The position numbers were made by a program, and so were the translations under genes. This document shows, in pieces, positions 41,330-49,588 of a DNA stretch of 64,000 nucleotides. Each line of letters opens with the position of its first letter. The first letter of the stretch is position 1. Origin of the DNA: an uncultured Acetatifactor sp. (lineage in GTDB: Bacteria; Bacillota; Clostridia; Lachnospirales; Lachnospiraceae); contig CAJUSI010000070.1 of NCBI GenBank assembly GCA_910589035.1, positions 1 through 64,000 of the forward strand. The letters run 5' to 3'. Below the pieces are notes generated by a model. It saw only the letters and a list, made by a program, of their open reading frames with translations. It searched no databases and was not told where the DNA came from.

Positions 41330-43210
41330 ATGGCCGATAACAATTTACGAGAAAACCCCTATCCATTAGGCGCTCATGCGGAAGGAGGGGCTGTTCGGTT
41401 CTCCTTTGCTTCCAAAGCTGCTTCCTGTGGAATTATGCTGTATGACAAGGCGTCGGGCAGGCTGCGGCAGAGAATTCCCTTTGCCCGGGAAGACAGAACG
41501 GGGTATGTCTATTGCAGGAAATTTTATGATATTGATCCGAAAGACAGCAGCTATCTTTTTTTCGAGGAAGACTATTTGGTCCCCGATGAGAGGGCAAGGG
41601 TTTTTTCACGGAAAATACCTTACGGCAGGGACAGGGAGGCGGAGGATTTAAAGGCCGGATTTCTGACGGAAGGATTTGACTGGGGAGAGGACAGGCCTCC
41701 GCGTATTCCCTACAATAAGGTAGTTGCATACTGCATGCATGTGCGCGGGTTTACGAAGCATGCTTCGTCAGGCGTCGTGCACAGGGGAACCTTTGCAGGA
41801 ATCGCGGAGAAGATTCCCTACCTGAAGGAAATTGGTGTTACCACCCTGGAGCTGCAACCCGCATATGAGTTTATGGAGATTCCCATGAGGGGGGAATGCA
41901 GGGGATATTATCCTTATATGGCGGAACCGGGGGTAGTGGATTGCCCGGGGAAGCGGGACCGCTCAGGCGGAAAGCCGAACTACTGGGGATATAAGAAGGG
42001 ATTTTATTATATGCCGAAGGCTGCGTACGCCGCATCCGATAATGCGTCGGCCGAGTTTAAGGAATTGGTGAAGGCGCTTCATGCCAACGGGATGGAGCTT
42101 ATTATGCAATTTTACTTTCCTGTGGAGGTTAAGCGCAGTGAGATTCCGGAGATACTGCGTTTCTGGGTGCTGGAGTACCATGTGGACGGGTTTCATCTAT
42201 TAGGTGAAAATCTTCAGACTGACCTGCTTGCGGCGGAAGACCTGCTGGCAGATACCAAGCTGTGGTACTATCATTTTGATACGGGAAAGATTTACGGAAG
42301 AGAGGAGAAACCGCTGTATCCCCATGCGGCGGAATATAATGATGCATGGTATTATGACATGCGGAGATTTTTAAAGGGTGACGGCGGCATGCTGAACGGC
42401 ATGCTCTACCATATGCGTCATATCCCGGAAAAGGCAGGATGCATTCATTATCTTAGCAATTATTACGGATTTACCCTTGCGGATATGGTTTCCTACGATT
42501 ACAAGCACAATGAAGCAAACGGCGAGGATAACAGGGATGGAAGCGATTATAACTGCAGCTGGAACTGCGGGGACGAGGGGGCGACGCGCAGACAGAGTGT
42601 AAGGCGGCTTCGGATGAAGCAGATGAAAAACGCCCTGTGCCTGTTAATGCTTTCACAATCCACTCCTCTGATTTTCATGGGGGACGAATTCGGCAATTCC
42701 CAGAAGGGGAACAACAATCCCTATTGCCAGGATAATGCGATTGCATGGCTGGACTGGGGGGGAATGACAAAGAACGCGGAGCTTCTGGAATTCTGGAAGA
42801 TGCTTGCGGAATTTCGAAGGAGCCATCCCATTTTAAGACCTGAGAAGGAGCTGCGGCTAATGGATTACATAGCCTGCGGCTATCCGGATCTGTCCTATCA
42901 TGGACGGAATGCATGGAGTCCCCAGACGGAGGAGTATTACAGACATATCGGCATTATGCTGTGCGGCATTTACGAAAAGTCCTGTGAAGCCGGCAGGGAA
43001 ACGGCAGATACTTTCCTATATCTGGCTTTCAATATGCATTGGGAGAGCCATAAGCTGGCGCTGCCGAGACTGCCGAAGGGGATGAAATGGGAAACTGCAT
43101 TTGGAACGGAGAGGAGAGAGCAAGGAGACAGATGCGAGGCTGAGCTCATGCGCAGCATTCCGCCAAGGAGCATTACCGTGTTTGTAAGTTCTGTGCGGGA
43201 GGAGAAATAA
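41330..43210 (+). CDS. GlgX/isoamylase-family (GH13) protein lacking catalytic residues
   Basis: 626 aa. The fold is that of glycogen-debranching GH13 enzymes: an N-terminal beta domain (about 1-120), then barrel landmarks VGVTTLELQPAYEF-like 168-180, NYWGYKKGFYYMPKAAYA, and the very GlgX-like block 394-420 (NEANGEDNRDGSDYNCSWNCG...) and MGDEFGNSQKGNNNPYCQDN. The four conserved active-site regions are degraded. Region II VDGFRFD reads VDGFHLL (nucleophile Asp replaced by L291). KLIAEPWD reads KLWYYHFD (acid Glu replaced by Y314). The AHDGFTL block reads NYYGFTL (Asp replaced by Y379). Region I D..NH is also lost. The protein should bind glucan but not cut it. The ribosome site is GGAGGGAAGCG. 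Confidence 0.85.
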   Translation: MADNNLRENPYPLGAHAEGGAVRFSFASKAASCGIMLYDKASGRLRQRIPFAREDRTGYVYCRKFYDIDPKDSSYLFFEEDYLVPDERARVFSRKIPYGRDREAEDLKAGFLTEGFDWGEDRPPRIPYNKVVAYCMHVRGFTKHASSGVVHRGTFAGIAEKIPYLKEIGVTTLELQPAYEFMEIPMRGECRGYYPYMAEPGVVDCPGKRDRSGGKPNYWGYKKGFYYMPKAAYAASDNASAEFKELVKALHANGMELIMQFYFPVEVKRSEIPEILRFWVLEYHVDGFHLLGENLQTDLLAAEDLLADTKLWYYHFDTGKIYGREEKPLYPHAAEYNDAWYYDMRRFLKGDGGMLNGMLYHMRHIPEKAGCIHYLSNYYGFTLADMVSYDYKHNEANGEDNRDGSDYNCSWNCGDEGATRRQSVRRLRMKQMKNALCLLMLSQSTPLIFMGDEFGNSQKGNNNPYCQDNAIAWLDWGGMTKNAELLEFWKMLAEFRRSHPILRPEKELRLMDYIACGYPDLSYHGRNAWSPQTEEYYRHIGIMLCGIYEKSCEAGRETADTFLYLAFNMHWESHKLALPRLPKGMKWETAFGTERREQGDRCEAELMRSIPPRSITVFVSSVREEK

Positions 43211-43293
43211 GGTAGCCTTGCACTTTTGCAAAGCGGCGGCATATGATACCATAAACAATCATTATGGAAGAGAATAATTCCAGGGAGAGGTTT

Positions 43294-43755
43294 ATGAATT
43301 GTATTATTTTGCTGTTGCTGCTTGGCTGCTGCGGAGGATGGGGAAATGACGGCTGCAGCTGTGCTGCATGCGGAGACAATGGATGCCGCAGGGGAGTCTG
43401 CCGCGGGAGAATGACTGAAAGAAGGGATTGCGGAAGAGGAGAGCCCTGCGGAAGGGACTGTGACAGAGATTGCGGAAGAGGAGAGCCCTGCGGAAGGGAC
43501 TGTGACAGAGATTGCGGAAGAGGAGAGTCCTGCGGAAGAGACTGTGACAGGGATTGCGGAAGAGGAGAGCCCTGCGGAAGGGACTGTGACAGGGATCGCG
43601 GCAGAGGAGAGCCCTGCGGAAGGGATTGTGACAGGGATTGCGGCTGTGCACAGGACGACAGGGAGAGCTGCGATGTGCCCGGCATGATTCCTCCGCCCTG
43701 GCAGGAATACCCGAAATTTCCCCGCAGGGACAGGGGAGAGGACTGCGAGGGATAG
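43294..43755 (+). CDS. Cysteine-rich repeat protein with hydrophobic N-terminus
   Basis: 153 aa with 26 cysteines. MNCIILLLLLGCCGGWG looks like a short membrane or lipid-modified leader. Cys-rich CSCAACGDNGC follows, then five 14-residue repeats of CGRGEPCGRDCDRD type (residues ~46-115), and a Pro/charged tail (PPPWQEYPKFPRRDRGE). ATG 43294 has AGGGAGAGG just upstream; an earlier in-frame ATG at 43264 has none. The composition resembles spore-coat or metal-binding proteins of Firmicutes. I do not recognise a named family. It lies 83 bp after the inactive GlgX-like gene and may share its transcript. Confidence 0.75.
   Translation: MNCIILLLLLGCCGGWGNDGCSCAACGDNGCRRGVCRGRMTERRDCGRGEPCGRDCDRDCGRGEPCGRDCDRDCGRGESCGRDCDRDCGRGEPCGRDCDRDRGRGEPCGRDCDRDCGCAQDDRESCDVPGMIPPPWQEYPKFPRRDRGEDCEG
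43429..43638 (+). repeat. Five 42-bp tandem repeats in the Cys-rich gene
   Basis: Units start at 43429, 43471, 43513, 43555 and 43597, nearly identical at DNA level and codon-phased; one copy has Arg (CGC) in place of the last Cys. Confidence 0.95.
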
Positions 43756-43827
43756 ACGAAAGGAATTGCAGAGATAACTGTTCCGGGAGAGTCCGGAAGA
43801 AATGTCTGAGCAGCCAATCGTACAGGG

Positions 43828-43875
43828 AACCGATGGAATTAGCTGGCAGCAGCTGGTCCCATCGGTTTCGTTTTG
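43828..43875 (+). terminator. Intrinsic terminator after the Cys-rich gene
   Basis: AACCGATGG (43828-43836) pairs with CCATCGGTT (43859-43867), with an inner GCTGG-rich loop, followed by TCGTTTTGG. Confidence 0.6.
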
Positions 43876-43924
43876 GTAATATAAAAGTATTTTCGGGAAA
43901 GGTATTTTAAATAAAAAGCATATA

Positions 43925-43933
43925 TGATATAAT
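43925..43933 (+). promoter_or_regulatory. Extended -10 promoter for the lactonase gene
   Basis: TGATATAAT (43925-43933) matches the extended -10 TGnTATAAT; no good -35 is seen. It lies 116 nt before the ATG at 44050. Confidence 0.5.
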
Positions 43934-44049
43934 ATTGTCTCGAAGGGGCAGCGGGAGCCGGATTGCTTCCGCTTCCGGAGAGCTGGCCTGCGTCCGTGCG
44001 GCATCGCAGGCCTGATATACAGAAAAACCGCGCAGAAATGAGGAAAAGG

Positions 44050-45093
44050 ATGGAAAAGTACGTGGCATACGTCTCCACATATACAAGAGGAGATAAAAAC
44101 GGAATCAAAATATATGATGTGGATATGGAAAAGGGAAGATTTATAGAGAAGGATAAAGTGGAGATTACCAATTCTTCTTATATGACCATTTCCCACAACG
44201 GGAAATACCTGTATTCCATAACGGATTTCGGGGTGGAATCCTATGACATTCTGGAAGACGGCAGCCTGAAATTTATTAATTTTGCGTCCAACAACGGCAT
44301 GAGGGGATGTTATCTGTCCACCGATTATACGGACAGATTTCTGTTCGTGGCCGGATATCATGACGGGAAGCTTACCGTTTTAAGCCTGCAGAGCGACGGC
44401 TCCATCGGGGACATTACGGATGAAATATACCATAAGGGGCTTGGAAGTCTTGCGGAACGGAATTTCCGTCCCCATATCAACTGCGCGAGAATGACCCATG
44501 ACAATAAATATCTGCTGGTGGCAGATCAGGGGATGGATCATGTAAATGTATACCGCTTTGATCCGGTATACGGGAAAGTGGTTCTGGCGGATATTATCAG
44601 AAGCGAACTGGAATCGGCGCCCAGGCATGTGAAAATATCCAAAGACGGACGTTTCATTTACATTGTGCACGAGTGCAAATGCTTTATTGATGTGTATTGC
44701 TATGAGGAAAAGGGAAGGCAGCCGGTGTTTGAGAAGATCCAGACTGTCAGTACCTGCGAGGTGGAAATCGGAAGCTATAACGCTGCCAGTGCCCTTACCT
44801 TTTCGGATGACCATAAATATCTGCTGAGCTCCAATTCCGGTGCAAATTCCGTGGTGCTCTATAAGGTGGATGAGGAGACGGGAATGCTTTCCGAGATTTT
44901 CAATCTGCCCGTGGGCGGAGAGTATCCGAAGGACGCCAGCCTGTTCCCCAACAATAAATTCCTGGTATCCCTGAACCATGAAACCAATGATATGACATTC
45001 TTCCGTGTGGATACGGAGAACGGAACCATGATTATGAACGGACCGCCCATCAATGTGGATGTGCCAAACTGTATCACCTTCCACAAGCTGTAA
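44050..45093 (+). CDS. Lactonase family protein (seven-bladed propeller, 6-phosphogluconolactonase-like)
   Basis: 347 aa. YVAYVSTYTRGDKNGIKIYDVD at the start is the classic opening of the YbhE/Pgl lactonase family. Repeating blade motifs such as MTISHNGKYLYSITDFG, RFLFVAGYHDGKLTVLSL, RHVKISKDGRFIYIVHE and SNSGANSVVLYKVDEETG follow. E. coli YbhE hydrolyses 6-phosphogluconolactone; for this protein the substrate is inferred only. Cys is unusually frequent around 205-225. ATG 44050 follows GAGGAAAAGG. Confidence 0.87.
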   Translation: MEKYVAYVSTYTRGDKNGIKIYDVDMEKGRFIEKDKVEITNSSYMTISHNGKYLYSITDFGVESYDILEDGSLKFINFASNNGMRGCYLSTDYTDRFLFVAGYHDGKLTVLSLQSDGSIGDITDEIYHKGLGSLAERNFRPHINCARMTHDNKYLLVADQGMDHVNVYRFDPVYGKVVLADIIRSELESAPRHVKISKDGRFIYIVHECKCFIDVYCYEEKGRQPVFEKIQTVSTCEVEIGSYNAASALTFSDDHKYLLSSNSGANSVVLYKVDEETGMLSEIFNLPVGGEYPKDASLFPNNKFLVSLNHETNDMTFFRVDTENGTMIMNGPPINVDVPNCITFHKL

Positions 45094-45136
45094 GGACACC
45101 GGACTGCGGCTGAGTCGGATTACGGCCCGTCGGGGG

Positions 45137-45262
45137 TATGGCTGCACCGGATGCGGCTGCACCAGATTATAGTTGTATTGGCTTGCAGCCAGGACGCAGC
45201 AGGACTTCAGGCTATGGCTGCATCGGATGCGGATACTCCGGCTTATGGCTGCACCAATCTGC
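45137..45262 (+). repeat. Dispersed direct repeats in the aroC leader
   Basis: TATGGCTGCACCGGATGCGG occurs at 45137-45156 and, with one change, at 45213-45232; a diverged third copy is at 45244-45262. They lie in the 208-bp interval before aroC. Confidence 0.75.
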
Positions 45263-45301
45263 AGCCGGGTCAGAGCTTTGCTTTGGGAGAGAGGAGCAAG
45301 A

Positions 45302-46408
45302 ATGGCAGGTTCTACTTTCGGCACTATTTTCAGAATCACCACATGGGGGGAATCCCATGGGAAAGCCCTGGGGGTGGTGATAGACGGCTGCCCGGCGGGG
45401 CTGGAGCTGGCAGAGTCCGATATCCAGCGTTATCTGGACAGGAGAAAGCCCGGCGCAAGCAGCATTGCTACCCAGCGAAGGGAGGCGGACCAGGTGGAAA
45501 TCCTCTCCGGCGTGTTCGAGGGAAGGACTACCGGGACTCCCATATCGCTTCTTGTGCGCAATACCTCCCAGAATTCCGGAGATTACAGCGAGATTGCCTC
45601 CTACTACCGGCCGGGCCATGCGGATTATACCTATGATCAGAAATACGGCTTTAGGGATTACCGGGGAGGGGGACGTTCTTCCGGAAGGGAGACCATAGGG
45701 AGAGTGGCGGCGGGAGCCGTGGCCTGCAGGGTATTAGCATGCCTTGGCATCAATCTGTGCGCCTATACACGCTCCATCGGCCCCATAGAGGCGGATATGG
45801 AGCATTTTGACAGAGACATGATTTTAAAGGTGCCCACGGCCATGCCGGATGCGAAAGCCGATGCCGCCGCCGTGAAGTATCTGGAGGAGGCAAAGGAAAA
45901 TCTGGATTCCGTGGGCGGCTGCATGGAATGCATTATAGAAGGACTTCCCGCAGGATTGGGCGATCCTGTTTTTGAGAAGCTGGATGCGAATCTGGCAAAG
46001 GCAGTCATGTCCATAGGGGCGGTGAAGGCGGTGGAAATCGGGGACGGGCATCAGGTATCGGGCCGCTTAGGAAGCGAGAACAATGACGCCTTTCTCATAA
46101 AAGACGGAAAAACAGGAAAAGCGACAAATCATGCAGGCGGCATTCTGGGAGGAATCAGTGACGGGGATGCCATCCTGATAAGGGCCCATGTCAAGCCGAC
46201 ACCGTCTATTTTCCGGTCTCAGCGGACGGTCAATCGGGCCGGCGAGGAGATTACGGCCAGGATCAAAGGCCGGCATGACCCCGTTATTGTGCCCAGGGCC
46301 GTGGTTGTCATGGAGAGTATGGCGGCAATGACAGTATTGGACGCCCTGCTGTTGAATATGTCTGCAAGGATGGATTCCGTTGCGGATTTTTATAAGACGA
46401 AACGATGA
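45302..46408 (+). CDS. aroC: Chorismate synthase
   Basis: 368 aa. It makes chorismate from EPSP with reduced FMN, the end of the shikimate pathway. Signatures: GESHGKALGVVIDGCPAGLEL, RPGHADYTYDQKYGFRDYRGGGRSSGRET (FMN/EPSP site), and RIKGRHDPVIVPRAVVVMESM. ATG 45302 follows GAGAGGAGC. An in-frame extension to 45173 crosses the leader repeats and has no ribosome site. No other shikimate gene is adjacent. Confidence 0.97.
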   Translation: MAGSTFGTIFRITTWGESHGKALGVVIDGCPAGLELAESDIQRYLDRRKPGASSIATQRREADQVEILSGVFEGRTTGTPISLLVRNTSQNSGDYSEIASYYRPGHADYTYDQKYGFRDYRGGGRSSGRETIGRVAAGAVACRVLACLGINLCAYTRSIGPIEADMEHFDRDMILKVPTAMPDAKADAAAVKYLEEAKENLDSVGGCMECIIEGLPAGLGDPVFEKLDANLAKAVMSIGAVKAVEIGDGHQVSGRLGSENNDAFLIKDGKTGKATNHAGGILGGISDGDAILIRAHVKPTPSIFRSQRTVNRAGEEITARIKGRHDPVIVPRAVVVMESMAAMTVLDALLLNMSARMDSVADFYKTKR

Positions 46409-46484
46409 ATATTTTAAAGGTACCGCCGCATGATAAGGCAGGAAAGAACAGAAAGCATTATATAACAAAGCAAGGGAGACGGGA

Positions 46485-47615
46485 ATGTACCGTATAATAA
46501 AACAAGAGGGAAGGGCCAAGAGAGCGGAGCTTGAGACGGTTCACGGCACAATTCAGACGCCTGTATTCATGAACGTAGGCACGGCGGCGGCCATCAAGGG
46601 GGCGGTGGCCTCTTCCGATCTGGAGCAGATTAAGACGCAGGTGGAGCTTTCCAATACCTATCATCTGCATGTCCGGCCCGGTGACAGGATTGTGAAACAG
46701 CTGGGAGGACTCCATAAATTCATGTCCTGGGACAAGCCCATCCTCACGGATTCCGGCGGGTTTCAGGTGTTTTCTCTGGCAGGGCTGCGCAAAATAAAGG
46801 AAGAGGGAGTTTATTTTAATTCACATATTGACGGACGCAAAATATTCATGGGCCCGGAGGAGAGCATGCAGATTCAGTCGAACCTGGCCTCCACCATCGC
46901 CATGGCCTTCGACGAGTGCGCTCCCAGCAAGGCGGACAGAAGCTATGTGCAGGCATCCGTTGACCGCACGGCCAGATGGCTGGAGCGCTGTAAAAAGGAG
47001 ATGGACAGACTGAACGGTCTGGAGGACACCATCAATCCCCGGCAGCTTTTGTTCGGCATCAATCAGGGCGCCGTGTACCCGGATATCAGAATCGAGCATG
47101 CCGAAAGGATTTCACAGTTGGAGCTGGACGGCTATGCTGTGGGGGGACTTGCGGTGGGGGAAACCCATGAGGAGATGTACTATATTCTGGATGAGGTGGT
47201 TCCGCATCTTCCTAAGGATAAGCCTACCTATTTGATGGGAGTGGGAACGCCCGCAAACATTCTGGAGGGTGTGGAGCGGGGAGTGGACTTTTTTGACTGC
47301 GTATATCCCACCAGGAACGGAAGGCATGGGCATCTGTATACCAACCATGGCAAGATAAACCTTTTCAACGCAAGATATGAGCTGGATGATTCGCCCATTG
47401 AGGAGGGATGCGGCTGCCCTGCCTGCAGGCGGTATTCCAGAGCATATATCAGGCATCTGCTGAAGGCAAAGGAAATGCTGGGCATGCGTTTATGTGTGCT
47501 CCACAATCTGTATTTTTACAATACCATGATGGAAGAGATCAGAAATGCGCTTGAGGAAGGCAGGTTTTCGGAGTACAAAAGGCAAAAAATGGAGGGAATG
47601 GCGTCTGATACTTGA
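46485..47615 (+). CDS. tgt: tRNA-guanine(34) transglycosylase
   Basis: 376 aa. It exchanges G34 for a preQ1 base in tRNAs with GUN anticodons. Catalytic Asp residues lie in TDSGGFQVFSL and DFFDCVYPTRNGRHG; the zinc site is CGCPACRRYSRAYIRHL with a downstream His (LHNLYFYN). Length is usual. GGGAGACGGG precedes the ATG. Followed by yajC, the common tgt-yajC order; queA is not here. Confidence 0.97.
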   Translation: MYRIIKQEGRAKRAELETVHGTIQTPVFMNVGTAAAIKGAVASSDLEQIKTQVELSNTYHLHVRPGDRIVKQLGGLHKFMSWDKPILTDSGGFQVFSLAGLRKIKEEGVYFNSHIDGRKIFMGPEESMQIQSNLASTIAMAFDECAPSKADRSYVQASVDRTARWLERCKKEMDRLNGLEDTINPRQLLFGINQGAVYPDIRIEHAERISQLELDGYAVGGLAVGETHEEMYYILDEVVPHLPKDKPTYLMGVGTPANILEGVERGVDFFDCVYPTRNGRHGHLYTNHGKINLFNARYELDDSPIEEGCGCPACRRYSRAYIRHLLKAKEMLGMRLCVLHNLYFYNTMMEEIRNALEEGRFSEYKRQKMEGMASDT

Positions 47616-47640
47616 CCAATGCGCTTTTTTTGTGTATTAT
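47612..47640 (+). promoter_or_regulatory. Sigma-A promoter for yajC
   Basis: TTGACC (47612-47617, overlapping the tgt stop codon), 17 nt including a T7 run, TATTAT (47635-47640). A 120-nt leader follows. Confidence 0.65.
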
Positions 47641-47761
47641 GTACTGTAAAAGTCCGGAATTCTGTCTGTGGAGAACGGGCGGTCCGATAGAAAGGCCGAT
47701 TAGAACGGTCCGGGATTTTTAATTTAAATTGACAGACGTTTGACGTCGGAATGGAGGAAAC

Positions 47762-48094
47762 ATGGGAATTTTACTGGCAGAGGGGGGAGATGCTGCGGCA
47801 GCGGCGACAGGAGGCGGAATGAATCTGCTGACCGTGATACTTATGTATGCCGTAGTCATCGGCGCAATGTGGTTCTTTCTGATGCGGCCCCAGAGTAAGG
47901 AGAAGAAGAGAGTGGCATCAATGCTTTCTACTCTTGAGGTCGGGGATTGCGTCCTGACGACTTCCGGTTTTTACGGGATTGTGATCGATATCAGGGATGA
48001 CATGGTTATCGTGGAATTCGGCAGCAATAAGAACTGCCGTATCCCCATGGAGAAGGCAGCCATCAGCCGTGTGGAGAAGGCCGGGGAAAATTGA
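47762..48094 (+). CDS. yajC: Preprotein translocase subunit YajC
   Basis: 110 aa. One transmembrane helix (about 23-43; LLTVILMYAVVIGAMWFFLMRPQSKEKKR) and the conserved RPQ-x-K-E-x-K sequence, followed by MLSTLEVGDCVLTTSGFYGIV. YajC associates with SecDF at the Sec channel; secDF is not in the window. The N-terminal Gly/Ala-rich stretch is typical. AGGAGG precedes the ATG. A good terminator follows. Confidence 0.95.
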   Translation: MGILLAEGGDAAAAATGGGMNLLTVILMYAVVIGAMWFFLMRPQSKEKKRVASMLSTLEVGDCVLTTSGFYGIVIDIRDDMVIVEFGSNKNCRIPMEKAAISRVEKAGEN

Positions 48095-48160
48095 GCGGCA
48101 GGGAATCGGAAGCCCATGGCATTTTGGGGAAAAGCAGGATATAGGGAAAGAAGAACAGGG

Positions 48161-48200
48161 CTAAATCGGCTGAGAAGACCGGTTTAGTCTCTTTGTTTTC
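48161..48200 (+). terminator. Intrinsic terminator after yajC
   Basis: CTAAATCGG (48161-48169) pairs with CCGGTTTAG (48179-48187), 9 bp with one G-U, followed by TCTCTTTGTTTT. Confidence 0.78.
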
Positions 48201-48252
48201 ATGGAGATTTTATCCCGGTTTTACGGTATCCTTGATTCTTTATAATATTTTG

Positions 48253-48284
48253 TTGATATTTGTTTCTGAATCAGTTATTATAAT
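48253..48284 (+). promoter_or_regulatory. Promoter for leuB-ilvD-ilvB
   Basis: TTGATA (48253-48258), 17 nt, TATTAT (48276-48281), overlapping a TATAAT at 48279-48284. The leader to the leuB ATG is about 140 nt; no T-box or leader peptide rich in Leu was identified in the 336-bp interval. Confidence 0.6.
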
Positions 48285-48430
48285 AAGAAATGCTTTTGCG
48301 CGGTAACGCGGCAAACGAAGAATGTGGGAGATGCTGTATTCATGTCATAACAGCCCGCAGCCTGGCAATATGCAGGGAACTGCAGTGGAGAGCAGAAGCA
48401 AATATAAGGAAGAGAAAGGAAAGCAGGCAG

Positions 48431-49543
48431 ATGGAATTACATATCACATGTATCCCGGGGGACGGCATTGGCCCGGAGATTGTAGCAGAGGCGAAAAAGA
48501 TTCTGGAGAAGACGGCATCCGTCTACGGACATATTATGATTTTCGAAGATATCCTGATGGGAGGAGCCTCTATCGACGTGCATGGGGTTCCCCTGACGGA
48601 GGAAGCCGTTGCAAAGGCAAAGGCTGCGGATGCGGTGCTGATGGGTTCCATCGGCGGTGACACCACCACATCTCCCTGGTATAAGCTTCCGCCCAATCTG
48701 CGGCCGGAGGCAGGGCTTTTGGGGATCAGAAAGGCGCTGAACTTATTTGCGAATCTGCGGCCTGCGGTACTCTACGACGAGCTGGCGGCAGCCTGCCCCC
48801 TGAAGGAGGAAATCAGCCGGGCGGGATTCGATATGCTGATCATGCGGGAACTTACCGGCGGATTGTATTTCGGAGAACGAAAAACCGTTGAGGAAAACGG
48901 AGTGCGCAAGGCCATCGACACCCTGACATACGATGAGAACGAAATCCGCCGCATTGCCGTCAAGGGCTTTGACATTGCAAGGAAGCGCCGGAAGAAGGTC
49001 ACCAGCGTGGACAAGGCCAATGTGCTGGATTCCTCCCGGCTCTGGAGAAAGGTTGTGGAGGAAGTTGCGAAGGATTACCCGGAGGTGAAGCTGGAGCATA
49101 TGCTGGTGGATAACTGCGCCATGCAGCTGGTGAAGGATCCTGCACAGTTCGACGTCATCCTGACAGAGAATATGTTCGGCGACATCCTGTCCGATGAAGC
49201 AAGCATGGTAACCGGTTCCATTGGGATGCTTGCAAGCGCCAGCCTAAACGACAGCAAATTCGGCCTTTACGAGCCCAGCCACGGCTCCGCGCCGGATATT
49301 GCAGGGAAAGACATCGCAAACCCCATCGCCACGGTGCTCAGTGCCGCCATGATGCTGCGTTACAGCTTTGACCTGGATAAAGAGGCCGATGCCATAGAAG
49401 CCGCGGTAAAGCAGGTGCTGAAGGACGGATACCGTACCGGAGATATCTACTCTGAGGGCTGCGAGAAGGTGGGCTGCAGCAGGATGGGGGATCTGCTGGC
49501 GGAGCGCATAGAACTCCGGTGTGAAGGGAATGTCTCTGGATGA
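48431..49543 (+). CDS. leuB: 3-isopropylmalate dehydrogenase
   Basis: 370 aa. It oxidises 3-isopropylmalate to the 2-oxo acid of leucine synthesis with NAD+. Signatures: IPGDGIGPEIVAEAKKILE, LLGIRKALNLFANLRPA, RELTGGLYFGER (substrate loop), VDKANVLDSSRLWR and the NAD site LYEPSHGSAPDIAGKDIANP. ATG 48431 is chosen from homology; an upstream frame to 48290 has no family match, and the ribosome site is weak (AAAGGAAAGCAGG). leuA and leuCD are not present; ilvD follows 45 bp downstream. Confidence 0.97.
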   Translation: MELHITCIPGDGIGPEIVAEAKKILEKTASVYGHIMIFEDILMGGASIDVHGVPLTEEAVAKAKAADAVLMGSIGGDTTTSPWYKLPPNLRPEAGLLGIRKALNLFANLRPAVLYDELAAACPLKEEISRAGFDMLIMRELTGGLYFGERKTVEENGVRKAIDTLTYDENEIRRIAVKGFDIARKRRKKVTSVDKANVLDSSRLWRKVVEEVAKDYPEVKLEHMLVDNCAMQLVKDPAQFDVILTENMFGDILSDEASMVTGSIGMLASASLNDSKFGLYEPSHGSAPDIAGKDIANPIATVLSAAMMLRYSFDLDKEADAIEAAVKQVLKDGYRTGDIYSEGCEKVGCSRMGDLLAERIELRCEGNVSG

Positions 49544-49588
49544 CGGGAAAACGTATATGCCATTATATTTCAGAAAGGTGAGAAAAAG

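Noticed and set aside
43460..43687. Alternate-frame repeat ORF (EEESPAEGTVTEIA type) in the Cys-rich gene
   Set aside because: Produced by the 42-bp repeat; no ribosome site, and the Cys-rich frame has one.
48285..48430. T-box, leader peptide or riboswitch before leuB (also checked before gltX, serC, metY and ilvB)
   Set aside because: No T-box core, no Leu/Ile/Val codon run with attenuator hairpins, and no recognisable riboswitch core.
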